DNA of 20,999 nucleotides, taken from Ministeria vibrans ATCC 50519. Its lineage: Eukaryota; Opisthokonta; Filasterea. Position numbers and translations under genes: made by a program. The stretch lies in contig CALSCP010001127.1 of the NCBI GenBank assembly GCA_943704425.1, forward strand, positions 27,108 to 48,106, in the 5' to 3' direction. Every line of letters begins with the position of its first letter. The first letter of the stretch is position 1. Under the pieces are notes generated by a model. It ran no database searches, had not been told where the DNA came from, and saw only the letters and a list, made by a program, of their open reading frames with translations. Below are positions 8,405 through 17,587 of the stretch, piece after piece.

Positions 8405-11400
8405 TTAGAAGAAAGGAAACAATTTATGAGAGGGTTTTGATGTTTTCGATACCCCTCTTGAGGGATTCATTGAATTCGACTGGCTGCCGTGGTGCGCATT
8501 TGTCATATCAACGTGACGTTTGCGTTCCAGCTCGCGCAACGTCTGCAGCCTTTGACGGTCCTTCTCCGCTTGCGCCCGCTCTTGCATCGCGTGCGACGTG
8601 TTAAGCTTGGACCCCTGCAATGTCCAGTAATACTGCTCTTGCTGCTGTCGCTCCAGGCGCAGTCGATGCTGCTCCTCTGCTTGCTCTCGCAGCTGCGCCT
8701 CGTACAACTGGCGCTGGAATTCCAGTCGCGCCTCTGCTCGAGCTTTTTCCGCGGCGCACACGATCTTGCGCATGGGCAGGCTGTACTTGCGACGTTTCTT
8801 GGCCTCGCACTGCGTCACTTGCTGCAGGAGTGTGCGGGACTTGGACACCGAGTTGAGCGAGCGCGAGTCGAGACATTGGCTTGCCACCAGAATATCGGCG
8901 AGCTGCAGGGCCTGACCGCGCATTACACGACGATGCTCGTCGTGACCCGGGCCCACTTTGACGAGGAGATCGAGGTCAGCCTGGCGCGGCAAGTTGAGAA
9001 ACTCAATGCACCTGGGGAGCAGTGTGCCGTGCTCGAGCAAGAGGTGCTTGCCAATGAAGCGTTGCGCGACGCTCGTGTGCACGATGCGAGCCGAATCGGT
9101 GCCGTCGTCCTCCTGCGGCAACACCCGCTCAAAGAGCGAGAAAATAACATTGAGCGCGGGCAGACTACCACGCGCCGCAATGAGCAGGTCGAGCGCCGTC
9201 TCGAGCATGCCTGAAGAGTTGATGACGTCGCGACAAAGTGCAGCGTCCTGTTCATTGTCAATGTCGTACACCCAGGCAAGGAGTGCATGCAGCGCCTTGA
9301 CGTACTCCTGAGCCTTGCACACAAGCTTACAGAATTCGCGAGTGGGCGTGCTGGAGTAGATCCGCTCGGGAATGCGACCCTCGACGCGTTCAAGCAGTAA
9401 GCGCAATGACGCCACCATGTTGACAATGACGGGGTCATAGCTGGATGTGCGCGGATGAAGACTAAACGGCGACGAGTTGAGCCAAAAGTCACGGCGGATG
9501 CTGGGGGTGGCGCTGTTGGCGACAGACACGACGAGAGCCGGCTGATTGGTGTACAGTTGGGAGTCGAAGTGGGTAGGGCGGAGGGGCGCGCGACTGGGCA
9601 AGCACATTTCGGCAACAAAGGACGCCTCGTAGGTAGGCGAGGCGGTGTACACGACGGGCTTGAGCTCGCGGCGTCGATGACGCGCCTCGTTGATGTAGGT
9701 GTACAGCTCAATGAGCTTGGGCGCCGGCGTTGAAATGAACTGAGAGAGGCTGTGCGAGAGAAGGTCATGAAGATTGCGCTCGACGATTCGCGCCAGTTCG
9801 CGCACCCGATCGTTAATACCCTCACGCGAAAAGTTGGGATTGAGACAGCAATCAAGCTGGATAACAAGATGCTCAAGAGCATTCATGGCGGGTGTAAACA
9901 TCATGCCGGCGAACTCGACGAGCACGCCACAGAGCGGTGCAGTAGACACGGCCAAGTGCTCAAGGAGCGTCGCCAGCTCACAGTTCTCAAAGAGAAACAC
10001 GACACTGTCAAGGTGTTTCTGCGACGAGGCTTTCGCAATGTCAGCAAATTCCAGTGCGTGCAAGAATGACTCGGGACTGAACTCACGCTTGGAAAAGTCA
10101 ACTGTGTAAAAACAAAAAAAAAATTAATCATCTTCCTCGGTGTCAGTGTATGTGTGCTTACGTTGAGACACGAGCATGGCATATCCGGCCTTTTTGAGAA
10201 GGCCATCTGACACTGATGGAGACGGCAGAGGACCCAGCGCCTGTGAAAGATTGTGGCGCAGCTTGGTCACTCGGGCATCGTCTTGCTTGCGCTGCTGCTC
10301 GGCAAAGAGCTCACGGTGATGGAGGAGCTGTGTGAGCGACTGGTCGTCTGCGGAAGCAACAGGGGTCTCAAAGTGAATGGAAGGATCCGACAGAGGCACA
10401 ACGGGCTTGGGAGAGCTGGTGTTGCCCTGTGTCGTCTCATGCGCTGCCGGGGTTAAAGTTGGAGTCTCGTGCATTGCCGGGGTTGAAGTTGGAGAAAGCT
10501 TCAGAGGAACTTTGAGTGGGGTGACGGGGGTGTGAGTTGTTGCAACATTGGCATAGGTGGGTGCTGTGGAAGTAGAGAGTGACGGAGCGGAGACAAGAGG
10601 GCAAGTGGGGAGGACGGAGTCGGGCACCATCACTTGCGACGTGGGCTGCTCACCGATAAACGTGAAATCTCCAACAGAGCGCGTGGGATGGCGCGGCGGT
10701 GCGGACGCATGAGCTGACAGAGAAAGATTGGAGTGAGTCGCTGCAGCAATGGCGGTAAAACGGGCGGTGGAATCAGTTGCAGTTGCCGTTGGACTTGGCG
10801 ATGAGGGACGAGACGAGCTGGGCGCATGAGGACATGCAGTCGAAGAGCGGCTCGATGTACGAGCAACACGTGCAGGAGTCGGTGAGGACGGAGGCGCGGA
10901 CGCGACAGTTGGACTTGGCGACGGAGCACGAGTGGAGCTGGACGCATGAGGACATGCAATCGACGAGCGGCTCGATGTACGAGCGACACGCGCAGGAGTC
11001 GGTGAGGGCGGAGGCGCTGACGCGACAGTTGGACTTGGCGATGAGGGACGAGACGAGCTGGGCGCATGAGGACATGTAGTCGAAGAGCGGCTCGATGTGC
11101 GAGCAACACGTGCAGGAGTCGGTGAGGACGGAGGCGCGGACGCGACAGTTGGACTTGGCGACGGAGCACGAGCGGAGCTGGACGCATGAGGACATGTAAT
11201 CGACGAGCGGCTCGATGTACGAGCAACACGTGCAGTAGTCGGTGAGGGCGGAGGCGCTGACGCGACAGTTGGACTTGGCGATGAGGGACGAGGGAAGCTG
11301 GACGCATGAGTACATGTAATCGACGAACGGCTCGATGTACGAGCGACACGTGCAGGAGTCGGTGAGGACGGAGGCGCTGACGTGCCAGTTGAAGCGTCGG

Positions 11401-12619
11401 TTGGTGTCATTGGACAACGGCGCACTGAGGTGGACTGGCGAAGAGAGGGGGGAGGAGAGCCCGACGGAGGCGAGTGGGATGCGAGACCATTTCTCACCGG
11501 GATGGGCGAGACAATGGAACGGTAATCTGAAGTGGTCGCAGTGGAGTACGGTGGAGGACGGGACGAGGAAGGAGCCACCTCAGTCGACAAAGCAGGGGAC
11601 GACAAGTTTGTGAGAGGAGTGTCTGTGGTGGTCAATGGTGGGGCCACACGGGGCGTGTTGTGGCGATGCTTCGTGTACTGCGACGAGGAATGAACGGAGC
11701 GAGCGTGATCGCGCAAATGAGACACAGACACGACTGTCGTCTCTGTCAGCGGGTACGAATGGTCTTCAGAGCGGACGGGTTGAGTCACAGAGACCTCCCC
11801 ATCGTCAATACATTCAAGTTGAGGAGGAGGAGGAGGTAAGGCCTTCTGAAGGGGTTCTTGGAGGTCTACGTCGACTGCATCACTTTGAAGAGAGGAATGC
11901 TGAAGAGGCGATTCGGACAACTGGTGAGCTACCTTGGCCTCTTCCTCTGCCGCGGTGTTTTGCAGAACAGGCACTTGGTGGTTGTGCAATTCCGCTGCGG
12001 CGGTGTATGCATCACGTACTTTGGCTTCGGACTCGTCGGGCGTCTCAGGCTGCTTTCGAAGAATGCGAGAAAAAAAAACTCGTGGTAGTTTTATCCCGGA
12101 CAGCTTGCGTGAGAACGGAGACGAGTGTGCAGCAGGTGGAGGAGTCTTTGGCAAGGCACGAGCAGTATCGCGACGCTGCACACCTCCGGAGGATAGCTGC
12201 ATTTCAGAAGGTGTGCCTGAGAGGGTGAAGGAGAGGGTGAGACGTGTCGTGGATGCTGTCATCTCGTGTCACTTACATGGTGTGCCATATTGAGTGCGTT
12301 CGACGGAGCGCCCTTGGTCGTGGGGACGGACCATCTGCTGCACATCGGTCAGCAATAGGTCCGCTGCCGCTACGTCTGACGGGCGCTGCTGCTGCTGCTG
12401 CTGCTGCTGCGCGGGGTGCGTCTGGGCAGAGTCGGCGGGGTGCGTCTGGGCAGAGTCGGCGGGGGGGCCGTCAAGGGCGGTTGCGGCCGATGCCATGTCG
12501 TGCATCGGGAAGCTGGTGCCGGACGCGTCCTCTGCCGACTGAAGCGTCCCGTACAGCGCCGCGGCGCTTCTGTGCAGCTCCAGGGGCGACGCGTCGTCGT
12601 CCAGCGGCGATTCTTTCAT
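8405..12619 (-). CDS. Unrecognised 1364-aa Ser/Thr/Pro-rich protein with 40-residue tandem repeats and coiled-coil C-terminus
   Basis: Function not recognised. Exons 12619-12277, 12216-10162 and 10101-8405 (4095 nt) join in frame; both introns are exactly 60 nt (GTAAGTG...CTCTCAG and GTAAGC...CACAG). The ATG at 12619 is preceded in frame by a TAG about 40 bases upstream. Visible: a poly-Gln run near residue 75 beside a duplicated 8-residue HPADSAQT unit; a long Ser/Pro/Thr-rich region (about 115-790) containing five 40-residue repeats (about 387-590); a folded-looking helical region (about 800-1210) with HEAT-like hydrophobic helices; and a Gln/Glu/Arg-rich coiled coil (about 1215-1328) with a short disordered tail. 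No membrane segment or catalytic motif. Probably a scaffold or cytoskeletal/nuclear protein. A further 5' exon is possible (see 12838-12960). Confidence 0.8.
10787..11388 (-). repeat. Five 120-bp tandem repeats (40 residues each) with an alternating 240-bp super-period
   Basis: Each unit encodes about 40 residues of the form ...ARVARTSSRSS.TCPHA... followed by a Ser/Pro stretch. Units alternate between two variants, one with SSPT and PHAPSSSRPSSP, the other with PPSPT and PHASSSARAPSP, so alternate units match each other better than neighbours do. Because 120 is a multiple of three, all reading frames repeat, and long antisense and out-of-frame ORFs exist over the same stretch; these are shadows. 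Confidence 0.92.
12385..12458 (-). repeat. CAG (poly-Gln) run and 24-bp perfect duplication
   Basis: A GCT/CAG triplet tract (12385-12410) encodes about eight Gln. Immediately upstream in the coding sense, two identical 24-base units (12411-12434 and 12435-12458) encode a duplicated 8-residue block. Both are in exon 1 of the 1364-residue gene and keep frame. Confidence 0.92.
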
Positions 12620-12837
12620 GTCGGAGAGGACTGTTTCGCGCGAGTGAATCTACGGCCAGAGGGCAATTGTGGTGAAAACGAGCGTCATGGCGAGGCGGAT
12701 CCCGCCCATTAATGAGAGTATCGTCATCCGACAACCCCAGCACAATGCGCGACAGACAATGGATATTAATATTAAAATAAAAAAAGCGGTCGACTCGGTC
12801 GATTAATTAAACGCGAATAGTTAATCTGTGATACCAA

Positions 12838-12960
12838 GCGAAAACACATGCCAGCCTGGATCGAGGCAGGGTTGCGTCTTGTTGCTCGTGCACGGCGTCC
12901 GTTGTCTTCAAAGAGGCGGGTCGCACGAGGGCTGTCGGAGTCGGAGTCAGAGTCATACAT
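12838..12960 (-). other. Possible upstream coding exon (Met-Tyr-Asp-Ser repeat start)
   Basis: A minus-strand ATG at 12960 opens with MYDSDSDSDSP and continues with an Arg/Ala-rich stretch. A donor (TTG|GTATCA, about 12837) and a TAG acceptor just upstream of the 12619 ATG would fuse this exon in frame to the 1364-residue protein through an intron of about 180 nt. It could equally be a chance ORF or 5' UTR; the phase match alone has a one in three chance. Confidence 0.3.
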
Positions 12961-13266
12961 TTCCGTCCGACTCTATAAGATTATATTCATAATTATGTGG
13001 GTCGGAGAGTTGAATAAAAAGATTAAAGGGTCGTACGCACAGGCGATTTGTCAATGGTGACGTTGACGAGAGCTGGGTCTAGTTCGTAATTTATCAGTGG
13101 TGTTCCTTCTTTGAACGAACGAACGGGGAAAAAATTGTTCTGAATTGTACGATTGTAACGAAGAAAGATCAAAAGAGCAGCGATAAAATGACAGACAGAC
13201 AGTGATCGAGCTTGACGGACAATCGACAAGGTGACTGAGACTGTCCCTGTTTGCTAGTGCGCACTG

Positions 13267-13272
13267 TATATA
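13267..13272 (+). promoter_or_regulatory. Candidate TATA box of the 4EHP-like gene
   Basis: TATATA at 84-89 bases before the start codon at 13356; initiation about 30 bases downstream would give a 5' UTR of about 60 nt. Motif and distance only. Confidence 0.3.
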
Positions 13273-13355
13273 GCATTCCAAATGACGACTTGGTCAGAAG
13301 TTAGACTGATTGATTTATGATTAGTCATTTTTCGCCATCTCTCCTCCTCTCGACC

Positions 13356-14498
13356 ATGTCGCACCTGCTCGCGCACCCCTACGTGTTATGGTTTGCGCAA
13401 AGAACGGAGACCAAGGGCGCGCGGCAGCTGGAGCAGTTCGTCCACCAAGTGCAGCAGGTACGAACGTGAGCGAAAAAAGGGCTCTGGATTGACACGGGAG
13501 GGCTGTGCAGGTGGCCGAGATCGACACAGTAGAGGCCTTCTGGGCGCTGCACACCCGCCTCAAACGCCCCAGCACCATGACGCCCATTGCCGACTTCCAT
13601 TTCTTCCGGAGCGGAATCCAGCCCTTCTGGGAGGTACGGTCCGCTGTGCTTGCTGCGCTCCTCTGCCCTCCCGCCCGCGCCCCTGCCTCGCTGCGCCCTT
13701 GCCACGTGCTGTGCATGCACCGTCCCTCCCGCTGCAACCGCGGTTCGCGTCTACTATTGCGATTTCACGCTGTGCACTCAAAGAGTGTGCGCTTCTCTCG
13801 CTCATCTTGCTGTGTGGACCACGTAGGACGACCACAACAAGGCAGGCGGCAAGTGGATGTTAAAGTTGCGCAAAGGGCTTGCTGATCGGTATTGGGAAAG
13901 TTTGGTAAGGAGCGCTTGAAGGTGTGGCGTGGACTGTGGTGATAAGTGGGTCTCTGTCTGTCTTGACTGCGTGTAGCTTCTGTCGATCATTGGCAACCAG
14001 TTCAATGCGGTCAGCGACGAGTTTTGCGGTGCCGTACTGTCGATTCGGGCTAACGAGGACATTATCAGTGTGTGGAGTCGCCATGCGGACAATCGTGAGG
14101 CGCGCAATGCCATTTTGTAAGGTGGTTTTTGGCTCTATCCGTTTGTTTTCTTTTCTACCACGACTCACCATCGCCATTGCAGAAACGTGTTCCGTGCTAG
14201 TGTTGGCGTGCACGAATCAGTGATTATCGACTACAAGACCCACGACGCATCTCTCAAGTACCACTCGTCGTTTCGTCCGCCTGTCGCTCCCGCCACATCT
14301 GCCGCTGCCTCTCCCGCCACGCCTGCTGCGTCGACGCTGCCCGAAGAGCCTGAAGAGGGCGAGACAGAGGCAAAGGCATCGGTCAAGGCCACACCAGGAT
14401 CTACCGCTTTCCAAGCGTCAGCAACAGAGAGCTCTGCAACTGCACGCGACGCAAGCGCAGTGGCGGGTGATGGTGGTGGTGAGGCGCTTCTTGCATAG
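13356..14498 (+). CDS. eIF4E class II (4EHP/eIF4E2-like) mRNA cap-binding protein, 252 aa
   Basis: Binds the m7G cap; class II members generally act as translational repressors rather than in eIF4F. Exons 13356-13457, 13511-13633, 13827-13904, 13977-14116 and 14183-14498 (759 nt) join in frame through introns of 53, 193, 72 and 66 nt. The core (residues 7-175) carries HPYVLWF, DTVEAFWALH, DFHFFRSGIQPFWEDD, GGKWMLKLRKG, WESLLLSIIGNQF, CGAVLSIRANEDIISVW and YKTH. The Trp/Glu cap pair equivalent to human eIF4E W102/E103 is present (W74, E75). The position equivalent to W43 is Tyr9, diagnostic of class II; the W56 equivalent aligns to Phe28. The N-terminal extension is almost absent; the last 75 or so residues are an Ala/Ser/Thr/Glu-rich tail. 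ATG context CGACCATGT. Confidence 0.95.
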
Positions 14499-14546
14499 CC
14501 TCCCTCCTTTTTTCTATTGTCACCGTGTGTATTGTCCAATAATAGT

Positions 14547-14552
14547 AATAAA
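14547..14552 (+). terminator. AATAAA polyadenylation signal, 4EHP-like gene
   Basis: Lies 49 bases after the TAG stop at 14498, in the expected position for a short 3' UTR. Confidence 0.55.
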
Positions 14553-14791
14553 CAGCATTATCCTGAACGACAACTGTGAACTTATAAAACTGGAGAGAGC
14601 CGGCCGGGGATGTGTGCCTGACCAAACCGACAGATTTGACTGTGATCGTGACGCATTCGAGAGACGTGGGTTCTCACTTCTCCGTTCTGACTTCTGACTG
14701 CAGAACACTTTAGTTAGTTTTGAATACTCAGCAATCATACTTGCCGGTACCCCAGGGTGGCTTTGCGTCCCTCCGACAGTCAGCGTGGCCC

Positions 14792-15708
14792 ATGAGTGAG
14801 CTTCCGAAAGTGGTTGTGGACCATTCGCTCTTTGACTCGCTCGACGACGAGCCCAACGACTACTCCTTCCGCCTAGAAATGACCCAAGAGTTTCTCTCGG
14901 GCCAGGCCGACTTCCAGGAGCGTCTTAACTTTTGTCTGTAAGCGTGTGCGGTCGTCTCAAGCGAAGTCTCTTCGTGTCCCTTTCAAACTCGCGCGCGAAA
15001 ACCGCTGTTCGCACTCTGTTGGCGGCGACTCGTGCGCTCCACATTGCAGACGGATACGGCAGTGTGCGCGTGAGCGCACCGGCTGCACACACCAGCTTTG
15101 CCTTGCTCTGTTGTGGGGAGGGGGGGTTTATCTTTGCGAGTGTGGGATGTGCCTTGTCTCACGCGCCACTGCCGTCCTCGGCGAGTCTGGCGTCGTGTCG
15201 TTGTCGCATGGAGCGAGTCAGCGTGGAAGCATGCCGCAAAAGGGGGCGGGGTATGGGAGCCTGCTGCGTTTTGTGGGCTCTTGATTTGCAATGCGATCAG
15301 ACAGGTTGTTTTAGTTGTGGTTGCGCTTGTGTTGCCTTACTCTTCGCTTGTGCATCGCGCTGCTCTTTGCTCACCGAGCACTTTCACGTGCGTGCTCGTC
15401 TCACTGCTTGTTCTCTTTTGGCACATCTTGGCTAACGTGTTCTCGCCTGCGTCACTTGTAGAGGGCAATTGGAGGCGTTTGGCTTGAAGGAGACAGTACA
15501 CAAGCTCAAGAGTGGCGCAATGGCTATTGGATTCAACGGCATTGCCATACGCTGCTGCCGCATTGAAGAGCACTGTCGCGAGCTCCTGGAGGGCCAACGC
15601 GCAGCGCTCGATGGCTCCTGGCTCGTGGCCGAGTGTGCGGCCTTCGCCGATGACTATGCGACATTGCGCGCGTACCTTCAGCCACTCTTTCCCGGCCAAA
15701 CGTTGTGA
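14792..15708 (+). CDS. Histidine-containing phosphotransfer (HPt) protein, Ypd1-like, 130 aa
   Basis: HPt proteins shuttle phosphate from a hybrid histidine kinase receiver to a response regulator. Exons 14792-14937 and 15462-15708 (393 nt) join in frame (CT|GTAAGCG...TTGTAG|A) across a 524-nt intron. The protein has the length and helical pattern of a stand-alone HPt: an acidic FDSLDDEPNDYSF start, FLSGQADFQERL helix, then the phosphoacceptor motif VHKLKSGAMAIGF with His62 and Lys65 in the HxxK arrangement, and RCCRIEEHCREL as the following helix. Ypd1-type proteins usually read HFLKGSSAALG, so here Ser replaces the Gly after LK. The ATG at 14792 is the only in-frame ATG in the preceding 70 bases. 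No kinase or response regulator lies nearby. Assignment rests on motif and length. Confidence 0.82.
14938..15461 (+). other. Long GC-rich intron of the HPt gene
   Basis: At 524 nt this is by far the longest intron in the window, several times the typical 50-70 nt, and unlike the others it is not AT-rich. Open frames across it are not family-like and start from a non-ATG codon. I found no tRNA, snoRNA box pair or nested gene that I could support. Confidence 0.6.
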
Positions 15709-15836
15709 ATCACAATACTCTTCTCTCTTTTGTACATCGCTATCTCGTTATAAACAAACTATTATTGTCTTATCCCGTTGCATTTTTATATTCTTTGCAT
15801 TGCACACACCAGTTGACTGTAACAAGACGTAACAAT

Positions 15837-15873
<37 letters not shown>

Positions 15874-15918
15874 TAATTTATTATTATTATATTATTAGTA
15901 TTATTATTGCTAAAAGAG
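15709..15918. other. Tail-to-tail spacer, HPt gene / glycosyltransferase-like gene
   Basis: 210 bases between convergent stops, mostly AT-rich, dominated by the AAT/ATT block at 15833-15909. A minus-strand AATAAA at 15882-15877 sits 37 bases past the stop of the minus-strand gene. No gene seen. Confidence 0.7.
15833..15909. repeat. Self-complementary AAT/ATT microsatellite between convergent genes
   Basis: About a dozen AAT triplets followed by TTA/ATT triplets; the two arms can pair. It includes the likely polyadenylation signal of the minus-strand gene. Confidence 0.88.
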
Positions 15919-17403
15919 TCAGTAGGTGATGATCTCTCTGCCGGACCAGCGTGCGTCGTCGCTGGGTGTGCGAGGGCCTCTTCCAAACAGACAGAGCTTG
16001 CGCGCGTACGCTTCGACAGACGCTTCGACAGCAAAGGCACGGGCGGCGGCGCGACCGAGGTGAGCAAGACGGGCGCGTAGGGAAGGCTGGCGGACCAAGC
16101 GCACAAGCAGCGCCAGCGCCTGCTCGGGTGTCGCGGCAAACAGGTCGGCGGGTGCAATATGAGCGGCGGCAGCAAGCTCGACGTAGGGCGTGAACGGGTA
16201 GGAGACGACGGGCACGCCGTGGCTCCACCAGTAGATGAGGCGCGTGAGGGGCCGGTCGGTCAGGTCGTGTGGGGCGAAATGGGCGCCGGGCCACAGGAAG
16301 GCAATGTCGACGTCGCGCGTAAATTCGTGGTGACGTCGCTGCAGTAAAGGGTCGTTGGGCGGCCCTGGGTCGGGCGGGCAGGTGCGACACGAGTCGGTGA
16401 AGTTGTGCTTGACATTGTCGTAGTTGAGGATGTGCAGAGGCAGCTGCACCTCAGCAAGCAGACTGGTGTTGAGGAAGGAGATGACGTCGGGTGCGGGTGT
16501 GTTGATAATGGCACCCAGGAAAGCAATGGTGCGCACGCGACGGCGAGGGTTACGGTGCACAACGGAGTTGTTGTAGTTGGTGTGAAAGTGTGGCAGGACC
16601 ATGGTCATGTTTGAGGGAATCAGGTTGCCTACGAGGGCTCGCAACCTTTCTGCATGTACAGTCGATCCGGCAAGAAGCCCGTCGGGCGACTGTCGTGCCA
16701 TGATCGATGTGACGTTGGCATTGTCCCAGTTGAAATCGAGGACGTCCCAGAGGCACACGCGAGCGCCCAGACGAGTGCGACAGTTGTCACAGGCGCGCAG
16801 TCGCGCCGCCTTGATCACGATGCAGACATCTGTTTGCCAGGGGGTCTCTGGAATACTGGTGAGATACTTGGCGAGGACGACGGTGACGGTGTAGCCGCGT
16901 CGCTCCATGAGTCGCTTCATGAGAATGCCTCGCAGACGATTGGTGCCCCAAAAGAGATTGTCGACGACAAACATGATGCGGGTCTTTCGCTTGGGACACT
17001 CCGGCAGGGACAGCCCCGAGTACACGTCGAGATCGCGTGAAATGGTTGCGTCATCGTTACCGTTGCCCTGATCATGAGGATCATTGTCAATATCTGTCAC
17101 GATCAGAGGCTCTTGTGGATTCCCTGTCCGTTTTTCGTCGACGCGTTCCACTTCCGCATCAAGAGACACTTTTGCAGGCATTAATCCATCGCCATTGCGC
17201 GGTGCCATCACCAGAGGCGTGTGGACGGCCCCAATGCGCTCGTGGCCTTGGCTGTCGGCCTGGGACCCTCTGCTCTTCAAATCCGCATTGATATCGACAA
17301 GAACATCAGCTTCAGCGATATTTCTCACAAGAAGAACGCCAATGAGAGAGCATGCTATACCCACTGCGAAAACCGTTCGGCCTTTCCGATAAAAGAAGGG
17401 CAT
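15919..17403 (-). CDS. Putative type II membrane glycosyltransferase (GT-B-like), 494 aa, intronless
   Basis: ATG at 17403-17401, single exon to TGA at 15919. A short basic N-terminus is followed by one hydrophobic segment (about residues 10-27, FAVGIACSLIGVLLV), the layout of a Golgi/ER type II membrane protein. Residues 30-140 are a polar stem. The rest is a two-lobed alpha/beta domain: RIMFVVDNLFWGTNRLRG begins the first lobe, and the C-terminal lobe has YWWSHGVPVVSYPF followed by an Ala/Leu-rich helical stretch, as in many GT-B enzymes where this loop contacts the donor nucleotide sugar. At least five N-glycosylation sequons (NVT, NMT, NNS, NTS, NFT) fit a lumenal domain, and a CDNC pair and a CRTC pair could form disulfides. 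No family-specific catalytic motif was recognised, so substrate and CAZy family are open. The C-terminal third is unusually Ala/Arg-rich. Divergent from THOC3 with 184 bases between starts. Confidence 0.65.
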   Translation of the reverse strand: MPFFYRKGRTVFAVGIACSLIGVLLVRNIAEADVLVDINADLKSRGSQADSQGHERIGAVHTPLVMAPRNGDGLMPAKVSLDAEVERVDEKRTGNPQEPLIVTDIDNDPHDQGNGNDDATISRDLDVYSGLSLPECPKRKTRIMFVVDNLFWGTNRLRGILMKRLMERRGYTVTVVLAKYLTSIPETPWQTDVCIVIKAARLRACDNCRTRLGARVCLWDVLDFNWDNANVTSIMARQSPDGLLAGSTVHAERLRALVGNLIPSNMTMVLPHFHTNYNNSVVHRNPRRRVRTIAFLGAIINTPAPDVISFLNTSLLAEVQLPLHILNYDNVKHNFTDSCRTCPPDPGPPNDPLLQRRHHEFTRDVDIAFLWPGAHFAPHDLTDRPLTRLIYWWSHGVPVVSYPFTPYVELAAAAHIAPADLFAATPEQALALLVRLVRQPSLRARLAHLGRAAARAFAVEASVEAYARKLCLFGRGPRTPSDDARWSGREIITY

Positions 17404-17587
17404 CAATTTTTTTTTTGATTATTTTATTGATTTTATTCCTGAAGATTTTCAATTTTTCAGAGTGATTTGGATTTCACTTTATTTAAAAAGGTTCTTTTCA
17501 CTGAATCTTGAGGAAAAAGCGGTCGTTGTTGGAGGGATCTACTTTTGACTGTATCCTTCATCTAGTCTGCTACTCTGATCGTTGGAC
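17404..17587. other. Divergent promoter region, glycosyltransferase-like gene / THOC3
   Basis: 184 AT-rich bases shared by two divergent starts, with an interrupted T tract at 17407-17416 and a TTTATTTAAAAAGG segment near 17477. No definite TATA box. Confidence 0.5.

Larger units (their letters stand above)
12620..13355. other. Divergent intergenic region upstream of the 1364-aa gene and the 4EHP gene
   Basis: 736 bases. The part next to the 1364-residue gene (12620-12765) is GC-rich and could be 5' UTR or intron; 12838-12960 holds a possible minus-strand exon; the rest is mixed, with a candidate TATA element for the plus-strand gene at 13267-13272. No RNA gene recognised. Confidence 0.6.

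Noticed and set aside
10787-11388. Regular repeats considered as a CRISPR array
   Set aside because: Units are contiguous 120-bp coding repeats without unique spacers, in an intron-containing eukaryotic gene.
10630-11417. Long out-of-frame minus-strand ORFs and plus-strand ORFs across the tandem repeat
   Set aside because: The 120-bp unit length is divisible by three, so any frame open in one unit is open in all. Only the frame continuous with exons 1 and 3 makes sense.
13393-13885. Overlapping plus-strand ORFs of 126-156 codons in the 4EHP-like gene
   Set aside because: They read through introns in wrong frames; the five-exon model recovers the full conserved eIF4E fold.
14932-15435. 167-codon ORF inside the HPt intron
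   Set aside because: It starts at a non-ATG codon, is Cys/Ser/Leu-rich without domain features, and would interrupt the phase-consistent join between the two HPt exons.
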